Positions 18,105 through 26,274 of a stretch of DNA of 64,000 nucleotides are shown piece by piece. Below the pieces are notes generated by a model that saw only the letters and a list, made by a program, of their open reading frames with translations, searched no databases and was not told the origin of the DNA. This stretch comes from Paenochrobactrum glaciei (GTDB lineage: Bacteria; Pseudomonadota; Alphaproteobacteria; Rhizobiales; Rhizobiaceae), in the NCBI RefSeq assembly GCF_039522165.1, contig NZ_BAAADE010000005.1, positions 62,001 through 126,000 of the forward strand, written 5' to 3'. Each line of letters opens with the position of its first letter. Position 1 is the first letter of the stretch. The position numbers and the translations under genes are program-made.

Positions 18105-19109
18105 TTATTTACTTGAGGCGTTCAGCCATTCGTCGATCCAGTCTTTACGATTGGCGGCGACATCTTCGGATGAGATTTGCAAGGTTTTTGCAGGTTTTAC
18201 CAGCGCATCAAAGGCCGGATCAAGCGGCTTGGATGTTTTGGCTACAGGGAACATCCAGTTGGTTTCCGGGATGGCATCCTGAAAACCGGGTTCAAGCATG
18301 AAAGCCAAAAACTGTTTGGCGAGCGGGTTTTTCTCACCCGTTTTGGTCATGCCAGCCACTTCCACCTGCAAATAATGCCCTTCTTCGAAAGCCAATGCCT
18401 GATAGCGGTTGGTCTTGTCAGCGATCACATGATAGGCGGGTGAGGTGGTGTAAGAAAGCACCATCGGCGCTTCGCCTTTGGTGAACAGGCCATAAGCTTC
18501 AGACCAGCCCGGTGTGACGGTGAGGATGCGCTTTTGCAATTGCTCCCATTTATCAGCGGCTTCATCACCGTAAACTGCCTTCATCCAGAGCAGCATGCCA
18601 AGACCGGGGGTCGAGGTACGGGGATCTTGCAGTACGATTTTTTGAGACGCATCGCCCTCAACCAGTTCTTTCAGGCTTTTAGGCGGATTTTGCATTTTCT
18701 CGCTGTCATAGACAACAGCGAAATAGCTGTAATCATAGGGTACGAAAACATCATCCTGAAAATCACCAGGCACATTGATTTGGGCCAGATCAATGCCACT
18801 TGGAGCAAAAAGGCCTGATTTATGGGCATCCGCAATCAGGTTATTGTCGAGGCCAAGCACGATGTCGGCTTCGGTTTTGGCGCCTTCCAGTTTCAACCGG
18901 TTAAGCAGTGCCACACCATCAGCTGCTGCTACGAATTTAACTTCGCAATCGCAGACCGCTTCAAAATTTTCTTTTACAACAGGTCCGGGCCCCCATTTGG
19001 AGGTAAAACTATCATAGGTGTAAACGGTGAGGGTATCTTTTGCCTGTGCTACATGAGCCATGCTCAGCATGATGGCCGCGGACGAGGCGAGTAAAGACAA
19101 CAGCCGCAT
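18105..19109 (-). CDS. thiB: Thiamine-binding periplasmic protein
   Basis: A 334-residue solute-binding protein with a Sec signal peptide (cleavage after AHVAQA, about residue 23). TLTVYTYDSFTSKWGPGPVVKENFE is the ThiB N-terminal signature. It binds thiamine, TMP or TPP in the periplasm. First gene of the thiBPQ operon, directly downstream of the TPP riboswitch. Confidence 0.94.
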   Translation of the reverse strand: MRLLSLLASSAAIMLSMAHVAQAKDTLTVYTYDSFTSKWGPGPVVKENFEAVCDCEVKFVAAADGVALLNRLKLEGAKTEADIVLGLDNNLIADAHKSGLFAPSGIDLAQINVPGDFQDDVFVPYDYSYFAVVYDSEKMQNPPKSLKELVEGDASQKIVLQDPRTSTPGLGMLLWMKAVYGDEAADKWEQLQKRILTVTPGWSEAYGLFTKGEAPMVLSYTTSPAYHVIADKTNRYQALAFEEGHYLQVEVAGMTKTGEKNPLAKQFLAFMLEPGFQDAIPETNWMFPVAKTSKPLDPAFDALVKPAKTLQISSEDVAANRKDWIDEWLNASSK

Positions 19110-19165
19110 AATGCGTCTCCTTGAGTTATCAGGTTCAAAAGGATCATGCGTCGGAAGTTGACAGC

Positions 19166-19265
19166 ATCTAATCCCTCCGCCGGTACAAACCGGATCAGGT
19201 TCAGCGGGTTAGCCGGATATAGCGGCCTCTCAGCCTGATGTGAAAACAGCAGGCACCCCGTTAGA
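19166..19265 (-). ncRNA. TPP riboswitch (THI element)
   Basis: Read on the minus strand the element shows, in order, acggggtgc, ggctgagagg, ctgaacctgatccgg and ggagggatta, the conserved core of the thiamine pyrophosphate riboswitch. It lies about 55 bases upstream of thiB and should repress the transporter when TPP is plentiful. The divergent thiN starts about 80 bases beyond its 5' side. Confidence 0.95.
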
Positions 19266-19343
19266 GCAGCTTTATATTAAGCATTTCCAAGGCTTATCGC
19301 AAGTCATGCGTAAAGGAGCTTTTCGGGGCGGGATGTGCATGTT

Positions 19344-19985
19344 ATGAGCAATTTCATGAGCACATTTGTCATTCTTCTCGGCGGCGATATGGCCGTCACG
19401 GATCGCTTGCGCGCCCAGATTAAGGGCGCACGCTTTTTAGCTGCTGATGGCGGTATGCGCCATGCGCTGAGTTTAGGTGTGGTGCCGGAATTATGGCTGG
19501 GTGATTTTGATTCCACCGCTGCTGATCTGCTGGAAAAATTCAAAGACGTGCCACGCCAGACTTTTCCGGTTGCAAAGGATATGACTGATGGCGAATTGGC
19601 GCTCAACGAGGCCTATCGTTTAGGTGCAACCCGTGTGATTCTGTGCGGTGCTTTTGGTGGCGAGCGCACTGACCACACACTTTTGCATCTGACAATGGCC
19701 ACAAGACACGCCATTGAGGGGCGTCAGATTTTGCTATCCAGTGGTTTTGAAGAAGCCATGCCGCTGGTGCCGGGCAATTATCAATACGATCTGCCGGATG
19801 GTTCGGTTTTCAGTATTTTGAGCTTTTCAGAGCTTGAAGGCCTGACAATTGAGCAAGCAGAATGGCCTTTAGACAAAATTACGCTGCCTTTAGGCTCGTC
19901 TTTAACAGTTTCTAATGTTGTGCGTGGAACTCTTTGTGTTTCTTTGCGTTTAGGTCACGCAATACTTATTGCAAAACTGTCATGA
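19344..19985 (+). CDS. thiN: Thiamine diphosphokinase
   Basis: Transfers pyrophosphate from ATP to thiamine to make TPP. Motifs include FLAADGGMRHAL, the acidic GDFDS, and DMTDGELAL followed by GAFGGERTDHTLLHL, all typical of the TPK catalytic domain. It is divergent from thiBPQ, so salvage uptake and activation share one intergenic region. ATG 19344 gives 213 residues; a GTG at 19335 lies nearer a ggggcggga stretch and is an alternative start. Not itself preceded by the riboswitch on its strand. Confidence 0.9.
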   Translation: MSNFMSTFVILLGGDMAVTDRLRAQIKGARFLAADGGMRHALSLGVVPELWLGDFDSTAADLLEKFKDVPRQTFPVAKDMTDGELALNEAYRLGATRVILCGAFGGERTDHTLLHLTMATRHAIEGRQILLSSGFEEAMPLVPGNYQYDLPDGSVFSILSFSELEGLTIEQAEWPLDKITLPLGSSLTVSNVVRGTLCVSLRLGHAILIAKLS

Positions 19986-20103
19986 AAAGACTTGACGAAC
20001 AACAGCTAATATAATGTAAGCTAGTTGTAGCAGGACTACCTGCAAGCGCCGAATTGGGGACGCAAGGTCGGTGGTTTTCAACGTATAAAGGGAGATTTCT
20101 TCC

Positions 20104-20388
20104 ATGAAATCACGTCTTACTATGATTGCAGTCGCAGGATTGCTCGCATTCTCAACCGCTGCTTGCACAACCAATGAGCAGCGCACAGCTGGTTATGGTG
20201 TTGGCGGTGCAGCACTTGGTGCATTGGCTGGTGGTGCAATTGGCGGCAATGGCCGTGGCGCGCTGACCGGTGCAGCTATTGGTGCGGTTGCCGGTACATT
20301 GCTGGGTGCATCCACAACCCGCAATGGCGTGCAATATTGCAAATACCGCGACCCATATGGCCGCGTCTATGAAGCTCCTTGCCAATAA
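20104..20388 (+). CDS. Glycine-zipper lipoprotein
   Basis: A 94-residue small envelope protein. The signal MKSRLTMIAVAGLLAFSTAAC ends in a lipobox with the cysteine at residue 21. Then comes an alanine/glycine repeat (GGAALGALAGGAIGGN, GAAIGAVAGTLLGA) that forms a membrane-inserting glycine zipper, and a tail with two cysteines (YCKYRDPYGRVYEAPC). Related to the 17-kDa surface antigen and YMGG families. Function unknown; abundance in the envelope is expected from the family. A ggag site precedes the ATG. Confidence 0.85.
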   Translation: MKSRLTMIAVAGLLAFSTAACTTNEQRTAGYGVGGAALGALAGGAIGGNGRGALTGAAIGAVAGTLLGASTTRNGVQYCKYRDPYGRVYEAPCQ

Positions 20389-20437
20389 TAGCACCTTAAC
20401 CGGTCATTTATTTGCAAGCCTGGCTTGAAATTATTAG

Positions 20438-20468
20438 AAACAGGTCGGATTTTCCGGCCTGTTTTTTT
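20438..20468 (+). terminator. Terminator after the lipoprotein gene
   Basis: aaacaggtcgg pairs with ccggcctgttt around a short loop, with seven T residues at the end. Confidence 0.88.
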
Positions 20469-20618
20469 GTGCGCGAAAGTCAGTTTTTTGGTAAGTGCCG
20501 GTTAGTTTTTGCTTAAGGGAATGAGACGTTATTTGACAGAAGGCTTTTTCTCGACGACAAGCAGTGCAGTTGACCTTTGCTTTTGTAAAAAGCACCTGAA
20601 AAGAAGTAATCATTATCC

Positions 20619-22439
20619 ATGGCACCACCACCACTTTTACGTCTTGACCAGATTAAACTGACATTTGGCGGCACACCGCTGCTTGAGGATGCTGGCTTGT
20701 CGGTCAGTGAAGGTGAGCGCATTGCGCTGGTCGGACGTAATGGTTCTGGTAAATCCACACTTTTGAAAATTGCAGCCAGCATGGTTGAACCAACCAGTGG
20801 CGAAGTTTTTAAACATCCGGGCGCAACCATCCGTTATCTGGCGCAGTCTCCTGATATGGATGGCTTTGCCAATGTGCGCGCTTATGTGGAGGCAGGCTTG
20901 GGGCCGACGGATGATCCGCATCGCGTTACCTATTTGCTGGAGCATCTGGGGCTGACGGGTGAAGAAACACCGCAGCAATTATCTGGTGGTGAAGCGCGGC
21001 GTGCGGCATTGGCGCGGGTGATTGCCCCGCAGCCTGATGTTTTGCTTCTGGACGAACCAACCAACCATCTTGACCTTAATACGATTGAATGGCTGGAAGA
21101 TGAGCTGCGTCAGATACGCTCGGCGATTGTGCTGATTTCCCATGATCGTCGTTTTTTGGAAAATGTCAGCCGCTCCACCATTTGGCTGGATCGTGGCGTG
21201 ACACGCCGCATTGAACAGGGCTTTGCGCATTTTGAAGAATGGCGCGACAAAATACTGGAAGAAGAAGAACGCGATCTGCACAAACTTGGCCGTCAGATTG
21301 TGCGTGAAGAACATTGGCTGCGCTATGGTGTGACCGCACGTCGTAAGCGCAATATGCGCCGTCTTGGCGAATTGCATTCGATGCGAGCTGAGTTTCGCAA
21401 TCATCGCAAAGCGCAAGGCACGGCCGTGCTGGCTGCAAGCGACAGTAAAGAATCCGGCAAACTGGTGATTGAAGCCAAAGGTTTGAACAAAGCCTATGGC
21501 GAACGTGTGCTGGTAAAAGATTTTTCCATCCGCGTGCAGCGCGGTGATCGTATAGGTCTGGTCGGGCCAAACGGTGCCGGTAAAACGACATTGCTTTCGA
21601 TGCTGACCGGACAATTAGCGCCTGATTCAGGCACATTGCGTCTGGGCGTTAATCTGGAAATGGCGGAGCTTGATCAGAAGCGTGAAAGCCTTAATCTGGA
21701 TGATACGCTGGCGCATTACCTGACCGATGGTCGTGGTGAGAGCCTGATCGTCAATGGTGAGCAGCGCCATGTGGTCTCATATATGAAAGACTTTCTGTTC
21801 CAGCCGGAACAAGCGCGCACGCCAATCCGTGAGCTTTCTGGTGGTGAGCGCGCGCGTTTGATGCTGGCGCGGGTTCTCTCCCGTCCGGCCAACCTGCTCA
21901 TCCTTGATGAACCGACCAACGATCTTGATATGGAAACGCTTGATCTGTTGCAGGAGTTGGTTTCAGCCTTCAACGGCACTGTTATTCTGGTCAGCCATGA
22001 TCGTGACTTTCTCGATCGCACCGTTTCATCAGTGATTGCGCCGGAAGGTGACGGGCGCTGGCTGGAATATGCCGGTGGCTATGCCGATATGATGGCGCAG
22101 CGTAAAGAGCAGGCGATTGCCAAACGTCAGGTGGCAAAGGCTGCCAGCGCTGCGGCTGGCAGTGATGGCGCAGCAGCTCAAGCACCAAAGCGTGATGAAA
22201 AGCGTAAGCTTTCTTATAAGCAGAAATTTGCGCTCGAAACATTGCCGGGCAAGATTGATGCTTTGTCTAAAGAGATCGATGTGCTGGAAGCCAAAATGGC
22301 TGATCCGCAGCTTTATGCCAAAAATCCTGATCTTTTTGCCAAGGTTGCCGCCGAACTGGAGAAAAAGCGCAGTGAAAGCGATGCGTTTGAAGAGGAATGG
22401 CTGGAGCTTGAAATGCTGCGCGAAGAGATTGAAGGCTAA
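20619..22439 (+). CDS. uup: ABC-F family ATPase, Uup type
   Basis: A 606-residue soluble protein with two ABC domains and no membrane part. Walker A motifs are GRNGSGKST and GPNGAGKTT, signatures LSGGE and LSGGERAR, and Walker B stretches LLLDEPTNHLD and LILDEPTNDLD. A C-terminal coiled coil (from about residue 530, KRKLSYKQKFALETLPGKID) marks the Uup branch. Family members act on ribosomes or branched DNA. Alone on its transcript. Confidence 0.9.
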   Translation: MAPPPLLRLDQIKLTFGGTPLLEDAGLSVSEGERIALVGRNGSGKSTLLKIAASMVEPTSGEVFKHPGATIRYLAQSPDMDGFANVRAYVEAGLGPTDDPHRVTYLLEHLGLTGEETPQQLSGGEARRAALARVIAPQPDVLLLDEPTNHLDLNTIEWLEDELRQIRSAIVLISHDRRFLENVSRSTIWLDRGVTRRIEQGFAHFEEWRDKILEEEERDLHKLGRQIVREEHWLRYGVTARRKRNMRRLGELHSMRAEFRNHRKAQGTAVLAASDSKESGKLVIEAKGLNKAYGERVLVKDFSIRVQRGDRIGLVGPNGAGKTTLLSMLTGQLAPDSGTLRLGVNLEMAELDQKRESLNLDDTLAHYLTDGRGESLIVNGEQRHVVSYMKDFLFQPEQARTPIRELSGGERARLMLARVLSRPANLLILDEPTNDLDMETLDLLQELVSAFNGTVILVSHDRDFLDRTVSSVIAPEGDGRWLEYAGGYADMMAQRKEQAIAKRQVAKAASAAAGSDGAAAQAPKRDEKRKLSYKQKFALETLPGKIDALSKEIDVLEAKMADPQLYAKNPDLFAKVAAELEKKRSESDAFEEEWLELEMLREEIEG

Positions 22440-22459
22440 CGCATTTCAATATGGATATT

Positions 22460-22492
22460 TAAAAAGGCCGCTCAAACGAGCGGCCTTATTTA
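22460..22492. terminator. Terminator between the convergent uup and terC-like genes
   Basis: ggccgctc-aaac-gagcggcc flanked by aaaaa on the left and ttattt on the right. Confidence 0.88.
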
Positions 22493-22499
22493 TTGAGTA

Positions 22500-23240
22500 T
22501 TATTGTTTGCGTCTGCGGCGTGCCAGCATATTGAGCGCTTCCACCAAAGCAGAAAAGCCCATAGCGGCATAGATATAGCCCTTCGGCACATGATAGCCGA
22601 AACCGTCAGCAATCAATGTCATACCGATCATCAGCAGGAAGCCCAGCGCCAGCATGACGATTGTCGGATTGGCAGCAATGAACTTTGACAGCGGATCAGC
22701 GGCCAGCATCATCACGGTAACAGCGGCCAGAACTGCAATCACCATAATGGCGATTTCATCGGTCATGCCAACAGCGGTGATGATCGAGTCTACCGAGAAC
22801 ACCAGATCAAGCAACAGGATTTGCACAATGGCGGCACCCATTGTCATGGTAACAGCGCCGGAAACAGACGCGTCTTTTTGTGCTTCAGGGTCGACGGTAT
22901 GGTGAATTTCCTTGGTTGCTTTCCAAACAAGGAAGAGACCACCCGTCACCAGAATAATATCGCGCCATGAGAAGCCGTTACCAAAAATTTCAAATACCGG
23001 CTCGGTCAGCTGAACGATAATAGAGATGGTGAACAAAAGCAGCAGACGCATAATCAAGGCAGCTGAAATGCCGATACGCCGTGCTTTGGATTGCATTTCT
23101 TTGGGAAGCTTATTGGTGAGGATGGAAATAAAGATGAGGTTGTCAATACCAAGTACAACCTCCATAACCACCAAGGTGATCAGCGCTGCCAAGCCTGTCG
23201 GGCTGGACAAGAAGGAAAAATGTTCCGCGATAAAGTCCAT
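22500..23240 (-). CDS. TerC family integral membrane protein
   Basis: A 246-residue protein with about seven helices. LEIVLGIDN-like VMEVVLGIDNLIFISIL near the N-terminus and LLDLVFSVDSIITAVGM in the middle are the paired acidic motifs of TerC/YgdQ proteins, linked to metal ion export. The start is set at MDFIAEHF (23240), preceded by agagaga; an upstream in-frame start at 23321 adds 27 residues without family support. A basic RRRRKQ closes the protein. Confidence 0.88.
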   Translation of the reverse strand: MDFIAEHFSFLSSPTGLAALITLVVMEVVLGIDNLIFISILTNKLPKEMQSKARRIGISAALIMRLLLLFTISIIVQLTEPVFEIFGNGFSWRDIILVTGGLFLVWKATKEIHHTVDPEAQKDASVSGAVTMTMGAAIVQILLLDLVFSVDSIITAVGMTDEIAIMVIAVLAAVTVMMLAADPLSKFIAANPTIVMLALGFLLMIGMTLIADGFGYHVPKGYIYAAMGFSALVEALNMLARRRRKQ

Positions 23241-23340
23241 TAATGCTTTCTCTCTGGTTTTCAGAGCAATTTTAGCGGAAAAAGAATAACTCCCGTCATG
23301 AACTGCGTCGGAAAAGAACAATAAATTTCAGATGCAGAAA

Positions 23341-23374
23341 AACTGTCTGGTATATTGATATCACCAGACAGTAA
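23341..23374 (-). terminator. Terminator downstream of ymdB
   Basis: actgtctggt pairs perfectly with accagacagt over an 11-base loop; on the minus strand the stem runs into ttttt, so it closes the leftward fcl-ymdB transcript. Confidence 0.75.
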
Positions 23375-23421
23375 CCCCGAAAGCAAAAAGTAGGGATGCT
23401 ATTTTGAAATTACAAGCGTCT

Positions 23422-24246
23422 TTAAGCCCAAAAAGATGGGATTGTTTGCTGTAAATGCGCGCCGATACGTAATGGCTCAATTTTTTCGGCCAAACCGGTA
23501 CGGTCAGAAATTTCAATGCCGACACCACAAATAGTGGCCGGACCGGACGCGACTTCAAAGCGACCTTTTGGCACTTTGGAGAGGAAGCGGTTGAGCGGCT
23601 CTTCTTTATCCATACCAAGGGATGAATCATAATCGCCGCACATGCCCGCATCAGACATATAGGCGGTGCCATTGCGCAGGATTTGGTAATCCGCGGTTGG
23701 CACATGGGTGTGCGTGCCGACAACGGCGCTGGCACGACCATCGACAAAATGGCCGAAACATTGTTTTTCGCTGGTGGCTTCGGCGTGGAAATCAAAGAAA
23801 ACCACATCAGCCTGTTCGCCAAGTGGGCAGGCTTCGAGGATTTTTTCGGCAGCCAAAAACGGATCATCCAGATCAGGGTGCATGAAAACACGCCCCATAA
23901 TATTGGAGACGAGTACGCGTGCGCCGTTTTTGGCCATGTAGACACCGGAGCCGTGACCGGCTGTGCCTTTAGGAAAATTGGCCGGACGCAGGAACTGTTG
24001 TTCGCGGCGCGAAAACTCCAATGCTTCGCGCTGATCCCAAACATGGTTACCAGTGGTAACGACGTCTGCGCCTGCGCGGATCGTATCATTGAAGATTTCT
24101 TCCGTTATGCCAAAACCGCCAGCAGCATTCTCGCCGTTGACGATAACGAAATCCAGTTTCAGGTCAGAAACCAGGCCCGGCAGCTTTTCATAAACAGCCG
24201 TGCGTCCTGTCCGACCCACCATGTCACCCAAAAATAGCAATCTCAT
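23422..24246 (-). CDS. YmdB-family metallophosphoesterase
   Basis: A 274-residue TIGR00282-type phosphodiesterase. Metal-binding blocks are GDMVGRTGR at the N-terminus, NGENAAGGFG, TTGNHVWD and GTHTHVPTAD. In Bacillus YmdB hydrolyses cyclic nucleotides and affects RNA stability; the physiological substrate here is unknown. It starts 9 bases after the 5-FCL gene and ends at a perfect hairpin. Confidence 0.88.
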   Translation of the reverse strand: MRLLFLGDMVGRTGRTAVYEKLPGLVSDLKLDFVIVNGENAAGGFGITEEIFNDTIRAGADVVTTGNHVWDQREALEFSRREQQFLRPANFPKGTAGHGSGVYMAKNGARVLVSNIMGRVFMHPDLDDPFLAAEKILEACPLGEQADVVFFDFHAEATSEKQCFGHFVDGRASAVVGTHTHVPTADYQILRNGTAYMSDAGMCGDYDSSLGMDKEEPLNRFLSKVPKGRFEVASGPATICGVGIEISDRTGLAEKIEPLRIGAHLQQTIPSFWA

Positions 24247-24255
24247 GAGATGTCT

Positions 24256-24852
24256 TTAATAACGTGTTTGAAAAAAACGCAAGCCATTCTCAGTCACGAT
24301 TTTCTCAAGAGGCACATCATGTGGCTCATCGGGCACGCATGGAAGTTCCTGACAGGTATAGGCAAAGCCGATCAGTTCGGGAAAATGATTGGTTGCGTGG
24401 AGGCTTGAAATGTAGCGGTCATAATAACCGGCACCATAACCAAGGCGGTGGCCTTGGCTGTCAAAACCGGCAAGCGGTATCAGCATGACATCAGGGCGCA
24501 AAATGGGTGCGGTTTTATCCGGTGCCATGGTGCCAAACCCGCAAGGAATGAGCGCCTGATTTTCTTGCCAGAGCCGGAAACAAATTTGGGTTTTATTTAG
24601 AATAACGGGTAAGCAGATTAATGCGCCTCGTTCACGCAAACTATGAAGGAGAGGGCGCGGATCGATCTCGGAACGGATCGGCCAGAAGCCGGAAACGATC
24701 TGGCCGCTTTGGATATTCAACTCATCCGCATAGTTTTCAGCAATAGTGCGGGCAGCTTTATCTCTGAAATCGGGCGTGAGCGCATCACGTTTGGCCAGAA
24801 CTGCATTGCGCAATCTTTGTTTTTCAGTGAGGGAGTTTGGCACACTATACAT
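24256..24852 (-). CDS. 5-formyltetrahydrofolate cyclo-ligase
   Basis: A 198-residue 5-FCL (YgfA/FAU1 family) that converts 5-formyl-THF to 5,10-methenyl-THF with ATP. The N-terminal KQRLRNAVLAKRDAL contacts the phosphate, and the C-terminal LGYGAGYYDRYIS is the folate/ATP loop. It lies immediately downstream of 6S RNA on the same strand, the conserved zapA-ssrS-ygfA order, and is likely co-transcribed with ymdB. Confidence 0.92.
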   Translation of the reverse strand: MYSVPNSLTEKQRLRNAVLAKRDALTPDFRDKAARTIAENYADELNIQSGQIVSGFWPIRSEIDPRPLLHSLRERGALICLPVILNKTQICFRLWQENQALIPCGFGTMAPDKTAPILRPDVMLIPLAGFDSQGHRLGYGAGYYDRYISSLHATNHFPELIGFAYTCQELPCVPDEPHDVPLEKIVTENGLRFFQTRY

Positions 24853-24885
24853 CCGTTGACAGATGGAAACGGCTAAAAGAAAAAA

Positions 24886-25046
24886 GTGGCGACCGCGACG
24901 ACCGATGGAAGTGTTTGATCCCGGGTGCCTACAAAGTAGGTGGGCGCCATATGCGAAGACCCACGAGCCTTCACAGGGACAGCTCCCTAAGAGATCAGTA
25001 AGGCCCCGGGGATGCTGTTACCCCTGTCGCGAAGCGCAGTACGCCG
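24886..25046 (-). ncRNA. ssrS: 6S RNA
   Basis: Placed by position (between zapA and 5-FCL on the same strand) and form. On the minus strand the ends can pair (gcgcttcgcgac near the 5' end with gtcgtcgcggtcgcc near the 3' end), and the middle holds an open-bubble arrangement including ggggtaacagcatcccc. It ends in a T-rich tract. A tatatt -10-like element lies at 25053-25058 just upstream. 6S RNA sequesters housekeeping RNA polymerase in stationary phase. Exact ends are estimates. Confidence 0.78.
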
Positions 25047-25154
25047 AGAACGAATATAATCTTTCACATGAAAAATTACCAGTGCCCGCAGCACTTAAAT
25101 ATTTAATTTTATTGATGATCTGAAAGAGGCATGTGAGGGCTGTTTGTGCTGGCT

Positions 25155-25490
25155 TTATGAACCGGGGCGCGGGGCAATCCGGTTTGCCAGTTGTTCGATA
25201 CGTTGCGCCATGTCGTTGAGAACATGGGTTACGCTTGCATCATTGCGATTGGCTTGCGAAGAGACTTCTTCCAGCGCTTTGACGCGCTTTTGCATCTCGT
25301 TCAGTTCGTCCATCACCATAATGCCAGCCATGACAGTGAGGCGCACATCGCCGATTTCGCCAAATGAAGATTTCAAGTGACCGACATATTGGTCAAAACG
25401 GTCGGCCAGTCCGGTCAGGTGTTGCTCCTGTCCTTCATCGCAGGCCATACGGTATAATTTGCCATCAATCGTAACGGTAACAGTTGCCAT
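25155..25490 (-). CDS. zapA: Cell division protein ZapA
   Basis: A 111-residue FtsZ-ring stabiliser: an N-terminal beta-alpha domain (VTVTIDGKLYRMACDEGQEQHLTGLADRFDQYV) followed by a long coiled coil (MVMDELNEMQKRVKALEEV). It follows the DUF4164 gene by 11 bases and precedes 6S RNA, as in other Hyphomicrobiales. Confidence 0.9.
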   Translation of the reverse strand: MATVTVTIDGKLYRMACDEGQEQHLTGLADRFDQYVGHLKSSFGEIGDVRLTVMAGIMVMDELNEMQKRVKALEEVSSQANRNDASVTHVLNDMAQRIEQLANRIAPRPGS

Positions 25491-25501
25491 AATGCTCCCC
25501 C

Positions 25502-25774
25502 TTAGCGATCCAGCACAGCGCGAATGGTTTCCATCGCTGTTACCAGCCGGCGGGATACTTCACGATTAGCAGTTTCAAGACGTTCGGCACGGGCTTCGGA
25601 ATTGTCCAGTTCCTGAGCCAGTCGGCTGCGGTCGGCATTCATGCGCTGCACTTCTTCCTCAGCTTCGGCAAAATCACCTTCTTTATCAAGGCGGAGATCA
25701 ACAGCCTGTTCCAGCCCGTTCAGCGCCTTTTCCAGTCGCTCCAAAGCTTGTGTGAGGGTCGTTTCCGGCGCCAT
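25502..25774 (-). CDS. DUF4164 coiled-coil protein
   Basis: A 90-residue almost wholly helical protein (QALERLEKALNGLEQAVDLR, then RLAQELDNSEARAERLETANREVSRRL) of family DUF4164. It is always found just upstream of zapA in related genomes, so a role in divisome assembly is a reasonable guess. The start is MAPETTL with ggaaagg upstream; the longer open frame extends without support to 25939. Confidence 0.8.
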   Translation of the reverse strand: MAPETTLTQALERLEKALNGLEQAVDLRLDKEGDFAEAEEEVQRMNADRSRLAQELDNSEARAERLETANREVSRRLVTAMETIRAVLDR

Positions 25775-26274
25775 TATCAACCTTTCCAGTATATGTTCCG
25801 ACCGATCAATAAGACCTTTGAGAACATTGCACAAACAAGTAAAATTACTTGATGCCTGTGACAATACGGCCAAACATAAAATCGGGAGCGGCTGATTGTT
25901 TTTTTGATACCCACCCGCCCGATTGTTTAAGATACGCAATCAGCAGGCCGTTTAAAAAACTGGCAAAAAACCGGTTCGAATCGCGCCCGCAATTGCGCTT
26001 TATTTTTGTGACTGTAATAATCACTGTGCTGATAAGCAACAAATCACGGCAATAAGGCGGCACTCATACACTGGAATCAGCGGTAAATTGATGCAGCACA
26101 TATCAAAAAACCATAGTTTTGACCTCTCATCCACGGTTCAATCGATTAGTTGATGCGGGTTTATCGTTTGAGAGTGTATCGTTTTATTGACTCCCAAGGT
26201 GCAGGTGCTATGTGTCCGGTGCCTTCAAATTTCGCCACAAGCGCTGAACGTTTCATGGAAAGACAGCAGAGACC
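25775..26274. other. 500-base divergent gap before tkt
   Basis: No gene, RNA or repeat is recognised. It contains the divergent promoters for DUF4164-zapA and tkt. A ggttcgaatc near 25974 resembles a tRNA T arm but no clover-leaf forms. Confidence 0.5.

Noticed and set aside
19992..20015. ttgacg and tataat as a promoter for the glycine-zipper lipoprotein
   Set aside because: The spacing is only 12 bases, so the two cannot be used together, although either could be part of another promoter.
25971..25990. ggttcgaatc resembling a tRNA T loop
   Set aside because: The flanking bases cannot pair as a T stem, and no acceptor, D or anticodon arms are visible on either strand.
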